This document shows positions 50,748-58,833 of a stretch of 64,000 nucleotides of DNA, piece after piece. The DNA is taken from the NCBI RefSeq assembly GCF_021366795.1, contig NZ_JAHCPS010000007.1, positions 59,680 through 123,679 of the forward strand. The letters are read 5' to 3'. Each line of letters starts with the position of its first letter. Within the stretch, counting starts at the first letter, position 1. Origin of the DNA: Macrococcoides caseolyticum. GTDB lineage: Bacteria > Bacillota > Bacilli > Staphylococcales > Staphylococcaceae. The position numbers and the translations under genes were made by a program. The notes below the pieces were generated by a model that did no database searches, was not told the origin of the DNA, and saw only the letters and a program-made list of their open reading frames with translations.

Positions 50748-52101
50748 TGTACTGCTCCTTTATCGTTAATTTAACTGTTGTTCCTTGGCTTAATTCTGAT
50801 TGTACATCAATGCCTATATGATTTGTTTGAGCAATTTCTTTTGCAATATATAGTCCTAAACCACTGCCACCTGTCTTTCTAGTACGCGCTTTGTCGACAC
50901 GATAAAATCGATTAAATATTTTATCCAGACTTTCTGCAGGTATCCCTATTCCTTTATCTTTAATTTCAAGTATCACATTTTTATTACGTTGATTTAGTGA
51001 TATGACTACATCTTTATCACTATATTTGATCGCGTTATCAATAAATATTGTGATTAATTGAATGAATTGTTCTTGATTTAATTTTACGTTCAGTGACTTT
51101 AGATGTGTTTTAAACTCAATATTGCGTTGGTGCGTAACTGATAGTTTCTTTACAATCCTTTGTAAGACGTTAATAAGCTCAAATGAGCTGACTTCTTCAT
51201 TTTTAGATTGATCATGAAATGATGTGATCTGTAACATTTGACTTGCTAAATAACTCATTCTTTTCGCTTCTTCATGTATCGCATCTAACCCTTCTTCCAG
51301 TACTTCTGGTTTTGTTTTTCCGAAGCGTTTTAACATCTCACTATAACTTTTAATTACAGTGATCGGTGTTTTTAATTCATGAGATGCATTCGCGATAAAG
51401 CTTTGTTCTTTCTCTTCCTGCTCACTTAATCGTTTCATCATTAAATTAAAAGTATCCGTCAAATCATCTAATTCTTTCGATGTATTCTCTACACTTTCTA
51501 TCTTTTCATAACCTTTTGTTTTATGGATTTTAGACATTTTATTAATCAATAGATGAATTGGTTTTAATATGCTATGCGTAATTATCATGTTGAGAATAAA
51601 AGTAATAATCGTAACCATAATTGTAGAACCTATCAGTATCCACTTCAAGTTTTCAAAAGATTCATGTTTCATATCAATATTCTCGTATATTTGTAAATTG
51701 ACTGTTTCCTTATCTTCCCATAGTACAGGAACCGAAACCATTACGAAATGATGATTCCCACGTGTAATGTACTTATCTGTTTGTTTATCCGAATAGTCTT
51801 CAATCAAATTACGATAATACTGTTTCGTCATAATCTGAAGTTTGCGTTTATTACTTTTATCTACGACTGTTACTGAACCATCTGACAGTAAGTGATTAAC
51901 AATGATTTCCTCGTTATCCCGTTTAGTTTTATTAGACTTTTCTAGTTCTTTAATGATGTTAATCGCTCTGTTTTCTAATTGATGTACTTCGCTTTGAATT
52001 GCATTATTCTTAAATGAAATATACACAAATATATTCACAACAATTAGTGTTAGCACTATCATAACTGTAGTATAAAGCTGAATTTTTGTTCTTAACTTCA
52101 T
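50731..52101 (-). CDS. Sensor histidine kinase (ArlS/CovS-like)
   Basis: This 456-residue kinase has two membrane segments (about 9-30 and 154-176) bounding an extracytoplasmic domain of 120 residues, then a HAMP linker, a HisKA domain with phospho-acceptor His241 in ASHELKTPITVI, and the HATPase N, G1, F and G2 boxes (IDNAIKYSD, DKGIGIP, FNRFYRVD, GSGLGLYI). It phosphorylates the OmpR-type regulator encoded 4 bp upstream. The order regulator-kinase-PepSY and the tight placement behind a glycerate kinase and a permease suggest a metabolite or envelope signal. Confidence 0.92.
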   Translation of the reverse strand: MKLRTKIQLYTTVMIVLTLIVVNIFVYISFKNNAIQSEVHQLENRAINIIKELEKSNKTKRDNEEIIVNHLLSDGSVTVVDKSNKRKLQIMTKQYYRNLIEDYSDKQTDKYITRGNHHFVMVSVPVLWEDKETVNLQIYENIDMKHESFENLKWILIGSTIMVTIITFILNMIITHSILKPIHLLINKMSKIHKTKGYEKIESVENTSKELDDLTDTFNLMMKRLSEQEEKEQSFIANASHELKTPITVIKSYSEMLKRFGKTKPEVLEEGLDAIHEEAKRMSYLASQMLQITSFHDQSKNEEVSSFELINVLQRIVKKLSVTHQRNIEFKTHLKSLNVKLNQEQFIQLITIFIDNAIKYSDKDVVISLNQRNKNVILEIKDKGIGIPAESLDKIFNRFYRVDKARTRKTGGSGLGLYIAKEIAQTNHIGIDVQSELSQGTTVKLTIKEQYIEIFY

Positions 52102-52105
52102 AAGA

Positions 52106-52774
52106 TTATTCCTTTATCAAATATCCGATACCTCGAATACTTTTTATATAATCATGTGAATCACCTAATTTTTTTCTTATATATCTAACATATACATCTA
52201 CGATATTTGTATCACCTGTATAATCATAACCCCAAACATGTTCAATAATTTGTTCACGATCTAATACCTGGTTTTTATTTTCAATAAAATAATACAGTAA
52301 ATCGTATTCCTTTTGCGTTAATTCTATATTTACTCCATCTAAATACACTTCACGGACATTAGGATGAATTTCGATTGATTTGAACTGAACTATCTCACTA
52401 GACATTTTAATTTCAGCACTTTTTAAGTGAACACGGATACGTGCAAGCAATTCTTCAATTTCAAAAGGTTTAGTCATGTAATCATTTGCACCACCATCTA
52501 AACCTCCAACTTTATCCATAACTGTATCTCGTGCTGTCAACATAATAATTTTTATCTGTGAATCAGTCATTCTAATACGTCGCAATACTTCAAGACCATT
52601 AAGTTCAGGTATCATAACATCAAGTAATATCAAATCAATTTGTTCTGTTTCATAAATGTTAAGTCCTTCACGCCCAGTATATGCCTTACTCACTTTATAA
52701 CCTGCAAATTCAAGTTCAAGCTCTATTACACGAGAAATTTTTTCATCATCTTCAATTATCAATATATGTTCCAT
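52106..52774 (-). CDS. OmpR-family response regulator
   Basis: This 222-residue regulator has a receiver domain with acidic Asp9/Asp10, phosphorylated Asp52 in LILLDVMIPELNG, Thr near 80 and Lys near 102 (TKPFEIEELLARI), and a C-terminal winged helix (IELTQKEYDLLYYFIENKNQVLDREQIIEHVWGYD, then GDTNIVDVYVRYIRKKL) of the OmpR/ArlR group. Its ATG follows GAGGTGAATT and lies 10 bp after the DASS permease stop. It is paired with the kinase that starts 4 bp on. OmpR regulators bind tandem repeats. Its targets are unknown. Confidence 0.93.
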   Translation of the reverse strand: MEHILIIEDDEKISRVIELELEFAGYKVSKAYTGREGLNIYETEQIDLILLDVMIPELNGLEVLRRIRMTDSQIKIIMLTARDTVMDKVGGLDGGANDYMTKPFEIEELLARIRVHLKSAEIKMSSEIVQFKSIEIHPNVREVYLDGVNIELTQKEYDLLYYFIENKNQVLDREQIIEHVWGYDYTGDTNIVDVYVRYIRKKLGDSHDYIKSIRGIGYLIKE

Positions 52775-52784
52775 AATTCACCTC

Positions 52785-54152
52785 TTAAAGTGTTAATCCT
52801 AAAGGACTCCAGTAACAATAATAGAATATCATCATAACAACTATATAAATTGGTGTTAATATCAAACTTAGTGACATTAATTGCCTCGATGTAAAACCTG
52901 CATCCGCTTCATAAAATACCAGAATGGATTTAGAGCTTACCGGAAATGTTAAACAGTAGTTCATACCGATAAGTGCTAAAAATACAGTTGCTGTTGGATT
53001 AAGCTGAAATAGATTTGCAAGCAATAAAAATCCAGGTATTAATACGATAGCTCTTGTTGTATGACTCGTAATCAGCAAATGAGATAAAACACTAATGGTA
53101 ATAATGGTTAACATCATATAAAACTCATTCATCCATTTCATAGATGATAATGTCTTAAATAATGACTGTTGTAAATCATCTACAACATTGTATGTTACAA
53201 GTAATGAACCTAATGCACTTGCTGCTGCTACGAAAAGAATTAAACTCCAGTTAATGTACTTCAATCCCTCTTTAAATGTCATGATATTAAACAATGGTAG
53301 CATTATGATAAGTGCAATGAATAATGTTAATACTGCAATATCCATATGATGGAGCCATTCTGTCATCCATAGTACAATTGTTACAATGATAATTAATAAT
53401 GCTTTTTTCTCGATTATACTATAATGTTGCTGTGCAATATATTCATGTTCGATTTGTTCGTGTTTTACCTTTGTGAATAACCGAATAATAAACATTGATA
53501 TTAAACCAATCACAATACCAAATGGCGCTCCAAATAATAAAAATTCAAAATAAGTTAATGTATTCTTTTTTTGTGTTTCAAGTAAACCCATTCCTATTAA
53601 ATGACTTCCTGCACCTAATAACGTCAAATTCGATCCCATCAGTATAAGTGTCGGAAACAATAAACTATAATAAGTTTTATGCTGTGGTAATTTCTTTACC
53701 AGTTGTTCATATAACGGTAACAGCATCACTGCACGAGAAGAAGTAGACGGAATAACAATACTAATAAATTGTGATGCGATAAAGATAAATCGATTCATCT
53801 TTCGTGTATGACCTTGATTTAATACCCAGTCAGACAAACGTTTCATGAGTCCACTTTTTTCAAGCATCCCACTTATGATAAACGCACCGATCATAAGCCA
53901 TATAATATCTTGTTCAAACGAACCAAATAACAATGACTTCGGCAATCCAATCAATACACCTAATGTTAATAATAATAATGCGACAAGCGCAGCTGGAAGT
54001 GGCGTTGCAACAAACATTACAAGCGATACGACAAATAATATGACACTGATTTTACCTAAATATTCAAAATCAGTTGAAGTAAATATATAAATTGAAAACA
54101 ATAGGCAGCTTATCGTAATGATAAGTGCTTTATTAGAAATATCAACTCTCAT
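52785..54152 (-). CDS. DASS/SLC13-family anion permease
   Basis: This 455-residue polytopic protein has 11-12 membrane segments, with the SLC13-like repeats GAFIISGMLEKSGLMKRLS, IPSTSSRAVMLLPLY (a SNT-like first signature with SSR) and the later SHLLITSHTTRAIVLIPGFLLLANLF. Members move dicarboxylates, sulfate or similar anions with sodium. Its start overlaps the upstream glycerate kinase stop by 11 bp, so the two are cotranslated and the natural substrate is probably glycerate or a related hydroxy acid. The response regulator gene follows 10 bp later. Confidence 0.85.
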   Translation of the reverse strand: MRVDISNKALIITISCLLFSIYIFTSTDFEYLGKISVILFVVSLVMFVATPLPAALVALLLLTLGVLIGLPKSLLFGSFEQDIIWLMIGAFIISGMLEKSGLMKRLSDWVLNQGHTRKMNRFIFIASQFISIVIPSTSSRAVMLLPLYEQLVKKLPQHKTYYSLLFPTLILMGSNLTLLGAGSHLIGMGLLETQKKNTLTYFEFLLFGAPFGIVIGLISMFIIRLFTKVKHEQIEHEYIAQQHYSIIEKKALLIIIVTIVLWMTEWLHHMDIAVLTLFIALIIMLPLFNIMTFKEGLKYINWSLILFVAAASALGSLLVTYNVVDDLQQSLFKTLSSMKWMNEFYMMLTIITISVLSHLLITSHTTRAIVLIPGFLLLANLFQLNPTATVFLALIGMNYCLTFPVSSKSILVFYEADAGFTSRQLMSLSLILTPIYIVVMMIFYYCYWSPLGLTL

Positions 54153-55317
54153 ATGACTTCATCGCTTTAGCAATTAATATACCTATCATTACTTTTCGCA
54201 TCGCATTTTCTGCACAGTTTTTCAACCATTTACTTGCATCTGAGATTGAATCTTCTAAAGTTGCAGGCTTTGGAATAATACTAGAGAATGCATCTATACC
54301 AGTGTCATAGTTAATTTTTGCATTTTTACCGATCGTCCCCGCTAGTGCAATAACAGGCTTATGATAAATTTTAGCAATACGTGCTACTTCTGATGGAATT
54401 TTACCGTGAGGTGTCTGATAATCTAAACATCCTTCCGCAGTAAACACTAAATCAGTATTTTGTATTGCATCCGAGATTTGAATATACTTCATAATAATTT
54501 CAAATCTCGGGTGTAACTTCGCACCGCAAACCGCAATTAAACCAGCACCAAGACCACCAGATGCACCTGTACCTTGACCATATTTTAAATCTTCAGTCGA
54601 AACTTTATGATACAATTCTGCTAAATATTCTAAGTTGTTTGCTAACAGTTCTACCTGCTTAGGTGTTGCACCTTTTTGAGGACCAAATACTCGTGCAACA
54701 CCACGTTCGCCACACAAAATATTTTCCCAGTTAACAGCAGCATCAATTGGAATACGCTTAATTTGTTCATTCAAATCTGAAAAATCTATAGATTTAATAA
54801 GATGAATATCTCCGCCACCTTCGATATAAATCTCTTTCCCCTTTTCATCATAACAGCGCACACCTAATGCCTGTGCCATACCGATACCACCGTCATTTGT
54901 ACCTGAATCTCCACATCCTATAAGAATACGTTCTGCACCATCATCAATCGCTTTTAACATCATTTCTCCAACACCGTATGTAGTTGTCTTAAGCGGATTA
55001 CGTAAGTGTTTCGGCACATTTTTAAGACCAGCTATTGCTGCCATTTCAATTACTGCAGTCTTCACATCTTGATCAAGAAATAGACCATAAAATGAGTCAA
55101 TCTCTTCACCAATAGGCCCTGTTACTCTATGATGAATTATTTTTCCAGACTTTAATTTAGTAATTGTCTTCGCAAAACCCTCTCCACCGTCAACCATCGG
55201 TATTACTGTCACATCATGCTTCGAATCTACTTTCTTAATACCTTTTTCAATTGAATAACCCACTTCTTCTGCACTCAGACTCTCTTTAAACCCTGAAGGA
55301 ATAACTACGATTTTCAT
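54142..55317 (-). CDS. Glycerate kinase (type I, GlxK/GarK family)
   Basis: This 391-residue enzyme begins KIVVIPSGFKESLSAEEVGYSIEKG and has VDGGEGFAKT, GCGDSGTNDGGIGMAQALG (a glycine-rich loop near residue 130), GQGTGASGGLGAGL and VFTAEGCLDYQTPHGKIPSEVA, all standard for the family. It converts glycerate to a phosphoglycerate with ATP in the cytoplasm. The ATG follows AAGGAGAGATACAT. It heads a minus-strand gene set with a DASS permease, a two-component system and a PepSY-like protein. A dyad lies 24 bp upstream of its start. Confidence 0.92.
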   Translation of the reverse strand: MKIVVIPSGFKESLSAEEVGYSIEKGIKKVDSKHDVTVIPMVDGGEGFAKTITKLKSGKIIHHRVTGPIGEEIDSFYGLFLDQDVKTAVIEMAAIAGLKNVPKHLRNPLKTTTYGVGEMMLKAIDDGAERILIGCGDSGTNDGGIGMAQALGVRCYDEKGKEIYIEGGGDIHLIKSIDFSDLNEQIKRIPIDAAVNWENILCGERGVARVFGPQKGATPKQVELLANNLEYLAELYHKVSTEDLKYGQGTGASGGLGAGLIAVCGAKLHPRFEIIMKYIQISDAIQNTDLVFTAEGCLDYQTPHGKIPSEVARIAKIYHKPVIALAGTIGKNAKINYDTGIDAFSSIIPKPATLEDSISDASKWLKNCAENAMRKVMIGILIAKAMKSYES

Positions 55318-55340
55318 ATGTATCTCTCCTTATTCGTAAA

Positions 55341-55363
55341 TTGTAATGTTTTATTAATTACAA
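55341..55363. promoter_or_regulatory. Dyad upstream of the glycerate kinase gene
   Basis: TTGTAAT and ATTACAA are 7-bp perfect arms nine bases apart in the leader region of the glycerate kinase set. This is a candidate operator, with no assigned regulator. Confidence 0.4.
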
Positions 55364-55422
55364 ATATAAAGAGTATTTCTTGGACAATACTTAATCAAAA
55401 ATTAAAATTCGATTAGAAATTG

Positions 55423-55454
55423 AATAAACCACACTTATTAAAGTGTGGTTTATT
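55423..55454 (-). terminator. Terminator of the TPM gene block
   Basis: Fourteen-bp perfect arms AATAAACCACACTT/AAGTGTGGTTTATT with an ATTA loop lie downstream of the TPM gene and upstream of the glycerate kinase promoter. A TTAATGTGTAT motif repeats twice at 55469-55495. Confidence 0.85.
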
Positions 55455-55533
55455 TTATTCTTTATACATTAATGTGTATCAACCTTAATGTGTATTCTCA
55501 ATCGGCTTTAATTTTGTTAATGTAAAATACTTA

Positions 55534-56697
55534 TTAAAAACTTCGGCCAGCACCGCCACCACCTGATGAACCTCCACCGAATCCACCACCGCCTGATGAG
55601 CCGCCAGATCCTCCTCTCGATCCACCACCACCTCCAAGTGGAGTGCCATCGCCAAACTGAGGTGCGGAGGTATCTAATATTCTCGTCTTCACTGGCAGTA
55701 ATTTCTCCATACGTATTAACGTATCAGTTTCAAGGTCAGGATACATCGGGTCTTTTCGTGTCTCATTATATATTCCGGTTGAAGTTAATTTTCCCTTTAA
55801 TGCACCTATAGTTTCTAAATATATAATGCACATAAATTCCATAAATAACAGAGGAATGCTATGAAGAAAAAATAATATATTCACGAAAGGATTATTATAT
55901 TTCATCTTAATGTATCGCGCTGCTCGACCATTTACAGCCAGACCATGCATAATCATAAATCTGCGTTCATTTGTGTTCTCACCGAATATATCATGAAAGT
56001 CCTTTGTGTAATACTTTAATAAAAATGAAAGTACCGTTGTAATTAATAAATAATAAGCCATTATAGTAATAGGTTTCATGATAAAGTCGTTTTCTTCATA
56101 TAAATCTAAATAGAACTGGCGAATAACAAATTGGTAATTGCTTAATCCGTATATTTCTTCTCGTGATGCATCTTTAGGAAGCTGTGCGTACATTTCCTTG
56201 ATCGCATCATAAAATGCTTCATATACTTCAATTGTTCCTTTACTGTAATCACCTTTCTTTAAAGTTTCATAACCGCTTCTATCGATAATTCGACCTACTT
56301 TTGCATCATTAAAGTAACCTTCTAGTCCGTAGCCTACACGAACTTCGATGCCACGATTTTTATATTTTTTTCCTTTATCCATATTCAGAAGGATAACAAT
56401 CCCATTATCTAAATCTTCTTTCCCAATACCATAATGATTAATGACTTCTGTAGCGTACAATTCTCGATATTTACCTGTAGTATTAACGGTAAATACCGCC
56501 ATTTCTACACCAGTCTCTTCTTCCAGTTGCTCACTGTATCGATTTAAATAATCAATTTCTGAATCAGAGAAGATTTTGGCATTATCCTGTACATATAAAT
56601 GATCTTTATTCAATTCAGGAAATGTATACGCATTAACTTGGAATGGTGAAACAAGCATCAATATTAGCATTATTATCAATAATTTTATGTATCTCAT
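55534..56697 (-). CDS. TPM-domain membrane protein with glycine-rich tail
   Basis: This 387-residue protein has a signal sequence (about 1-23), an extracytoplasmic TPM domain (about 30-165, LYVQDNAKIFSDSEIDYLNRYSEQLEEETGVEMAVFTV, RGIEVRVGYGLEGYFNDAKVGRI), two to three membrane segments at about 205-300 and a C-terminal tail of Gly/Ser repeats ending GGAGRSF. This is the common YgcG-like layout. TPM domains have been linked to phosphatase or photosystem-repair activity, and the bacterial role is unclear. It lies 9 bp after an STM3941-like gene and ends a same-strand group of four. Confidence 0.9.
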   Translation of the reverse strand: MRYIKLLIIMLILMLVSPFQVNAYTFPELNKDHLYVQDNAKIFSDSEIDYLNRYSEQLEEETGVEMAVFTVNTTGKYRELYATEVINHYGIGKEDLDNGIVILLNMDKGKKYKNRGIEVRVGYGLEGYFNDAKVGRIIDRSGYETLKKGDYSKGTIEVYEAFYDAIKEMYAQLPKDASREEIYGLSNYQFVIRQFYLDLYEENDFIMKPITIMAYYLLITTVLSFLLKYYTKDFHDIFGENTNERRFMIMHGLAVNGRAARYIKMKYNNPFVNILFFLHSIPLLFMEFMCIIYLETIGALKGKLTSTGIYNETRKDPMYPDLETDTLIRMEKLLPVKTRILDTSAPQFGDGTPLGGGGGSRGGSGGSSGGGGFGGGSSGGGGAGRSF

Positions 56698-56705
56698 AAT
56701 GACCT

Positions 56706-57260
56706 CTATTGTTTTGTTTTTTGTTTATGTTTTTTCTTTTTTTCAGCTTTCTTTTTCTTTTCGTCCTCAATATATAATTCATAATATGCTTTGTAATTAT
56801 GCATTACCCTCAGTAATTCCTTAGGCTGAACACCTATATGCTTCGGTAGCTTTATATGTATACATCCATCTTTTATATATGTAGATTTTGTCTTAAATAG
56901 ACGCGTCGGATCAATCAACTGTACTATAATAACACTTTCTTCACCCTGCTTTTGTAATGTAATATCTTTCACGTTCTTCCAGACAACCATCTTATCGGGT
57001 TCAGCATCATTTGATATTCTATCAAAAAAGCCTTTCTCATTGATGATCATAACAACTTCACCATGTTTGGAGTGTTTCAGAACAACGAACATCAAGATGA
57101 ATAATACGAAAAGCCCAATATTTAAAATCAATTGATACCATCCATGGATAAACTGAAACAAAGGATACAAAAATAAAAAAAGACCTATCGTAAAAATAGT
57201 TAAAAGCGTCGATAACACGATTAACAGTCTATTCGTGATTGTTACTTCATATCCGTACAT
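56706..57260 (-). CDS. STM3941-like small membrane protein (paralogue 1)
   Basis: This 184-residue protein has two N-terminal membrane helices (about 10-35 and 40-62), then a cytoplasmic beta-rich domain with the family phrases IINEKGFFDRIS, VVWKNVKDITLQKQG and IKLPKHIGVQPKELLRVM, and a very basic Lys-rich end. STM3941 proteins have a PH-like fold and unknown role. A paralogue (57356-57934) lies directly upstream on the same strand. The start follows AGAGAGGTATGC. Confidence 0.82.
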   Translation of the reverse strand: MYGYEVTITNRLLIVLSTLLTIFTIGLFLFLYPLFQFIHGWYQLILNIGLFVLFILMFVVLKHSKHGEVVMIINEKGFFDRISNDAEPDKMVVWKNVKDITLQKQGEESVIIVQLIDPTRLFKTKSTYIKDGCIHIKLPKHIGVQPKELLRVMHNYKAYYELYIEDEKKKKAEKKKKHKQKTKQ

Positions 57261-57355
57261 AGCATACCTCTCTATTTTTTTAAATTATATATTATTGTAT
57301 ATAATTTCATGTAATATAAAAATCACACTTTACTGATGTAAAATATGATTTTAAA

Positions 57356-57934
57356 TTAATCAAGTGTATTCTCTAGAAATGCAAATTCTTTATCTTCTTT
57401 TCCAGACAATTTTTGTTTCCTTTTATATTCTTCAAAAGCATTCTGCATAAACATTAAACATTCTTCATCACTGTACTTTGTAACAAATTTAAGCATTATA
57501 TTAATTTCACCTTCAGTATATTGAGTATTATAATCTGCTATCATGCGTGTCGCTAAATCTTCATGCTCTAATGTTTTATATGGATCTTTCAGTGCAACAG
57601 TAATATATGACTGTCCACCAAAATATCTTAAGGAAATATCTTTAACTTCTTTCCAATGCACTAATCTATCACCCGTAGCTATCATTGAAGAATTATCATA
57701 AAATCCCTCTTCATTTATAGTTACTAAGGGCTTATTAAAAACTAAATGTTTTAGATAGAACATTGAAAAAAAATACATTGTTAATGCTAAAAAGACTGCC
57801 AATAAATTCATATCCCATCCATTCTCTTCCCAAGCTATAATTGCAATAAAGGTTAATAGTAATCCACTAATAAACAATATTAAAAAAGCAAATAACATTT
57901 TTAATATACTTTTTTTAATTTTCACTTCTTTCAT
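57356..57934 (-). CDS. STM3941-like small membrane protein (paralogue 2)
   Basis: This 192-residue protein is built like its downstream neighbour. It has two N-terminal membrane helices, then TINEEGFYDNSS, LVHWKEVKDISLRYFGGQSYITVALKDP and INIMLKFVTKYSDEECLMFM. The repeated GF(F/Y)D and WK(N/E)VKDI phrases prove paralogy. The start follows AGGGAGTATG. It sits between the DUF488 gene and paralogue 1, probably in one transcription unit. Function is unknown. A heteromeric pair is possible. Confidence 0.82.
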   Translation of the reverse strand: MKEVKIKKSILKMLFAFLILFISGLLLTFIAIIAWEENGWDMNLLAVFLALTMYFFSMFYLKHLVFNKPLVTINEEGFYDNSSMIATGDRLVHWKEVKDISLRYFGGQSYITVALKDPYKTLEHEDLATRMIADYNTQYTEGEINIMLKFVTKYSDEECLMFMQNAFEEYKRKQKLSGKEDKEFAFLENTLD

Positions 57935-57974
57935 TTCATACTCCCTATATGTTAATTTTTTATTGTTATCAATA

Positions 57975-58304
57975 TTACTTTTTCATAAATTCTTTCAGCA
58001 CAACCGCATGATTATATTTTTCATCTTTAGCACCATATAGTAGTACAATTGTCCCTTTCATATCTTTGAGCTTTTTAACCGCATCATTATCTTTAAGTTC
58101 TTCTTTATACTTTTTCTTAAAATCATCGAACTTGTCTGGATCATGATCAAACCACTTTCTAAGATCCGTACTCGGTGCAATATCTTTCAACCATTCATCT
58201 AATTTAGCATCTTCTTTGCTTATCCCTCTCGGCCAAACACGATCAACTAACACACGTTTTCCTTTAGGTATATCTTCATCATAAATACGTGCAAGTTTGT
58301 ACAT
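57975..58304 (-). CDS. DUF488-family small protein
   Basis: The start at 58304 follows GAGGTGATTAAT. A GTG inside the ribosome site is discarded. The 109-residue protein has the short DUF488 pattern LARIYDEDIPKGKRVLVDRVWPRGISKEDAKLDEWLKDIAPSTDLRKWFDHDPDKF...FKKKYKEEL...LKDMKGTIVLLYGAKDEKYNHAVVLKEFM. Structure and phylogeny of the family are known but no reaction is established. It is the first gene of a four-gene minus-strand group (with two STM3941-like and a TPM protein), next to the island junction. Confidence 0.93.
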   Translation of the reverse strand: MYKLARIYDEDIPKGKRVLVDRVWPRGISKEDAKLDEWLKDIAPSTDLRKWFDHDPDKFDDFKKKYKEELKDNDAVKKLKDMKGTIVLLYGAKDEKYNHAVVLKEFMKK

Positions 58305-58376
58305 ATTAATCACCTCAAGTATAGATTTATATCGCTTAGTTCATCGTAACACTAAATCTATATCTAAATAAAAGAA

Positions 58377-58406
58377 AACACTCTCCAGCGAATGCTGAAG
58401 AGTGTT
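58377..58406 (-). terminator. rpsI-type terminator retained beside the island junction
   Basis: Thirteen-bp arms AACACTCTCCAGC/GCTGAAGAGTGTT with one wobble enclose GAAT and precede TTTTCTTTT on the minus strand. It lies about 85 bp downstream of the rpsI remnant stop codon, where the native rpsI terminator would be expected. Confidence 0.8.
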
Positions 58407-58488
58407 GAAAATTCTTATGGAACACAAACTGTCTACGCCAGTTTGCGTACTGGACTTGTAAGCAAACAAGTTTGCAACAATTCCAGTA

Positions 58489-58548
58489 TTAACGTTTTGA
58501 GAACTGTGGTGAACGACGAGCGCCTTTAAGACCTGGTTTTTTACGTTC
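58489..58548 (-). pseudogene. rpsI: rpsI 3'-end remnant (mobile-element attachment site)
   Basis: The minus strand reads ERKKPGLKGARRSPQFSKR then TAA, the universal C-terminus of ribosomal protein S9, but the codons upstream (NLKFF...) are not S9. So only the last 19 codons are present, the usual trace of site-specific integration at a gene 3' end. Macrococcus chromosomal islands are known to insert at rpsI 3' ends. The intact gene should lie at the other end of the element, beyond the window. Confidence 0.85.
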
Positions 58549-58558
58549 AAAAAACTTT

Positions 58559-58594
58559 AGGTTTTCGTACAGTTGTATAGACTGTCGTAAACCT
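58559..58594. repeat. Imperfect inverted repeat adjoining the rpsI remnant
   Basis: A 15-bp arm at 58559-58573 (AGGTTTTCGTACAGT) faces ACTGTCGTAAACCT at 58581-58594 across seven bases (TGTATAG). This is the size and spacing of a tyrosine-recombinase core site and it directly abuts the rpsI remnant, so it may be part of the attachment site. Confidence 0.55.
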
Positions 58595-58706
58595 TGATAT
58601 TAAAGGATTTTTACTTTTTTCGATCGCATAGAATTGTCTCAAATATCACTCAGGGGGTATCTAAAGGGTAACTAAATAAACTGCTGGCCGCTGGTATATA
58701 CTCTCG

Positions 58707-58759
58707 TATCGTCGATTATCGTTCGGTATCGTCCGTTTATCGTCCGTTTATCGTCCGGT
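58707..58759. repeat. Phased TATCGTCCG direct repeats (iteron-like)
   Basis: TATCGT units start at 58707, 58717, 58727, 58738 and 58749 (spacing 10, 10, 11, 11), most reading TATCGTCCGTT, and a further unit is at 58805. The intervening 58595-58833 segment has no gene. The one-turn phasing suggests cooperative protein binding, as at replication or excision sites of mobile elements, or a promoter of the AlbA_2 gene (running away). Confidence 0.75.
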
Positions 58760-58833
58760 CGTAAATATATTGATTTATCAATGTTTCTATGTAAATTAAT
58801 AGGTTATCGTCCGGTTATCACTTGATGAATTTA

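Noticed and set aside
58341..58550. A 69-codon open frame on the minus strand across the rpsI remnant
   Set aside because: It is a shadow of the S9 tail and terminator hairpins in another frame, without a ribosome site or recognisable domain.
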